12,771 bases of DNA from the NCBI GenBank assembly GCA_938003595.1, contig CALKYH010000159.1, forward strand, positions 1 through 12,771. The letters are read 5' to 3'. The DNA is from an uncultured bacterium. GTDB lineage: Bacteria; Planctomycetota; Phycisphaerae; Phycisphaerales; UBA1924. Shown here in pieces: positions 11,897-12,771 of the stretch (positions are counted from its first letter, which is position 1; the number at the start of each line of letters is the position of its first letter). The notes beneath the pieces were generated by a model. That model saw nothing but the letters and a program-made list of their open reading frames with translations. It was not told the DNA's origin and did no database searches. Both the position numbers and the translations under genes were made by a program.

Positions 11897-12771
11897 TTAA
11901 GTCGCGGACTTCTTCCGCATGAACGGCGGCGTCTCGATCTCGAGCTCGACCTCGTCGTCTTCTTCCTCTTCCTCTTCGTCCTCGTCGTCGCCGCTTTCCT
12001 CGTCGTCGTCCTCGTACTCCTCTTCGTCTTCCTCTTCCTCGCCGTCTTCGTCCTCGTACTCCTCGTCGCCCTCTTCCTCCTCCTCGCCTTCCTCGCCTTC
12101 CTCGTCCTCTTCCCACTCCTCCTCTTCTTCGCCCTCGTCCTCATCCTCGGACTCCTCGTCGTCGGAGTCCTCCTCCTCCTCATCCTCTTCGTACTCCTCG
12201 TCCTCCTCGCCTTCGTCCTCGTCCTCGGCGTCCTCGTCCTCCTCCTCCTCGAGGTCCTCGTCCGGGTCGTCGCGGTGCGCGGCGACGGCGACATTGGAGT
12301 CGTCGTCGACTTCTTCCTCATCCTCGGCGCTGTCGTCGGCTTCCGGCGCGTCGTCGGTGAGATCGAAGTCCTCGTCGCCGTCGTCGTCGGCGCCCATCAC
12401 GGGGCCGGCGCCGTCGTCCTCGACATCGTCGTCGTAGTACTTGGGCGAGGGGCGCTCCTCGGGGGTGCGCGGGGCGAAGAGCGTGCCCTTGGTCGCCTCG
12501 GCGTCCTGCGCCGCCTGCGCCTTCATCGCGGCCCATTCCTCGGGCGAGATCATGACCTCGCGGGCCACGCTGCCCTTGTGCTCGCCGATGACGCCTGCGA
12601 TGCCCATGAGCTCGATGAGCCGGCTCGCACGGGTGTAGCCGATGGCCAGCCGGCGCTGGAGCAGGGAGACGCTGCCGCGCCCGCTCTCGATGACGATCTC
12701 GACGGCGCGCTCGAACAGCGAGTCCTCCTGGGCGACCTTGTTCCAGTCGCGTCCCTCGCCGTCGGCGGCGA
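11897..12771 (-). CDS. ftsK: DNA translocase FtsK, C-terminal part: gamma domain plus long acidic tail (5' end outside window)
   Basis: The frame is open to the right edge, giving 290 visible C-terminal residues; the ATG at 12607 lies inside the gamma domain and is not the start. Residues 17-75 of this fragment are the FtsK/SpoIIIE gamma winged helix (SLFERAVEIVIESGRGSVSL, then LQRRLAIGYTRASRLIELMG, then REVMI), which reads polar chromosome motifs (KOPS/SRS) and in FtsK activates XerD at dif. The recognition helix has T46, R50 and E53 where E. coli has N1296, R1300 and E1303; Thr there is also found in SpoIIIE. FtsK normally ends here. This protein continues about 215 residues, first a linker (SPEEWAAMKAQAAQDAEATK), then from fragment residue 113 an acidic region, with residues 167-280 about four-fifths Asp/Glu and no Lys or Arg, ending PPFMRKKSAT. 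Confidence 0.93.
   Translation of the reverse strand, partial: AADGEGRDWNKVAQEDSLFERAVEIVIESGRGSVSLLQRRLAIGYTRASRLIELMGIAGVIGEHKGSVAREVMISPEEWAAMKAQAAQDAEATKGTLFAPRTPEERPSPKYYDDDVEDDGAGPVMGADDDGDEDFDLTDDAPEADDSAEDEEEVDDDSNVAVAAHRDDPDEDLEEEEDEDAEDEDEGEEDEEYEEDEEEEDSDDEESEDEDEGEEEEEWEEDEEGEEGEEEEEGDEEYEDEDGEEEEDEEEYEDDDEESGDDEDEEEEEEDDEVELEIETPPFMRKKSAT
11935..12270 (-). repeat. Low-complexity GAG/GAC/GAA tract encoding the FtsK acidic tail
   Basis: About 335 bases in which the minus strand is nearly all GAG, GAA and GAC codons, so the plus strand is a long TCC/TTC/GTC-rich pyrimidine tract. GAA is used often, unlike the GAG-biased rest of the window. Such tracts can slip in replication and can form unusual DNA structure; the repeated GAGGAG is also Shine-Dalgarno-like within the message. 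Confidence 0.8.

Noticed and set aside
11919..12437. Plus-strand poly-Ser open frame opposite the FtsK tail
   Set aside because: Simply the complement of the GAG/GAC/GAA triplets; the minus frame continues from the conserved gamma domain.
12605..12607. ATG as an independent start of a small acidic protein
   Set aside because: The frame continues upstream through conserved FtsK gamma residues, so the Met is internal (RLIELMG).

Overview
The window looks like chromosome of a GC-rich planctomycete, most likely of the Phycisphaerae/Phycisphaerales type. The reasons are base composition (roughly 70 % G+C by eye), a secreted FG-GAP propeller ending in the planctomycete-style module that starts 'CPEDLNGDGVVGF', a neighbouring protein with a PEP-CTERM-like tail (VPLP, hydrophobic stretch, RRRR), and a LolA-fold secreted protein next to a TPR/metallopeptidase. 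This placement is inference; no rRNA, tRNA, CRISPR array, insertion sequence, integrase or phage gene was seen. Coding density is high and no gap between genes exceeds about 205 bases.

Layout: (1) 1-362 (+), the C-terminal end of an unrecognised protein, abutting tail to tail with (2) 366-3095 (-), a secreted 909-residue TPR protein with an intact gluzincin HEYVH site, and upstream of it (3) 3160-4041 (-), a secreted LolA-like protein. (4) 4220-4945 (+), a secreted YceI-family lipid-binding protein, diverges from the LolA-like gene across a 178-base region rich in inverted repeats, and is followed after 7 bases by (5) 4953-5354 (+), a small two-helix membrane protein. That gene overlaps by 22 bases the tail of (6) ruvX, 5333-5758 (-), which lies 28 bases downstream of (7) nuoH, 5787-7118 (-), standing apart from other nuo genes. 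(8) 7195-7833 (-) is the PEP-CTERM-like protein and (9) 7972-9576 (-) the FG-GAP/dockerin-like protein. (10) 9781-10863 (+) is an extended-SDR sugar epimerase/dehydratase, diverging from gene 9 across a 204-base region with a 25-base palindrome. (11) 10916-11827 (+) is a nine-helix membrane protein with the layout of the UbiA prenyltransferase superfamily but a weakened first Asp motif. (12) 11897-12771 (-) is the C-terminal part of FtsK: the gamma winged helix followed by a very long, almost purely Asp/Glu tail.

Themes: most genes serve the cell envelope (secreted lipid-binding folds, surface proteins, membrane proteins, sugar nucleotide metabolism), with housekeeping genes (ruvX, nuoH, ftsK) between them. 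Two translation styles appear side by side: secreted-protein genes have clear Shine-Dalgarno sequences, whereas nuoH, the epimerase and the UbiA-like gene have no such sequence but carry a TAnnAT box ending 8-9 bases before ATG, which predicts leaderless mRNAs. The most unusual item is the acidic extension behind the FtsK gamma domain, a domain that normally ends the protein. I did not find a multi-gene system that I could defend as a new defence or mobile system.
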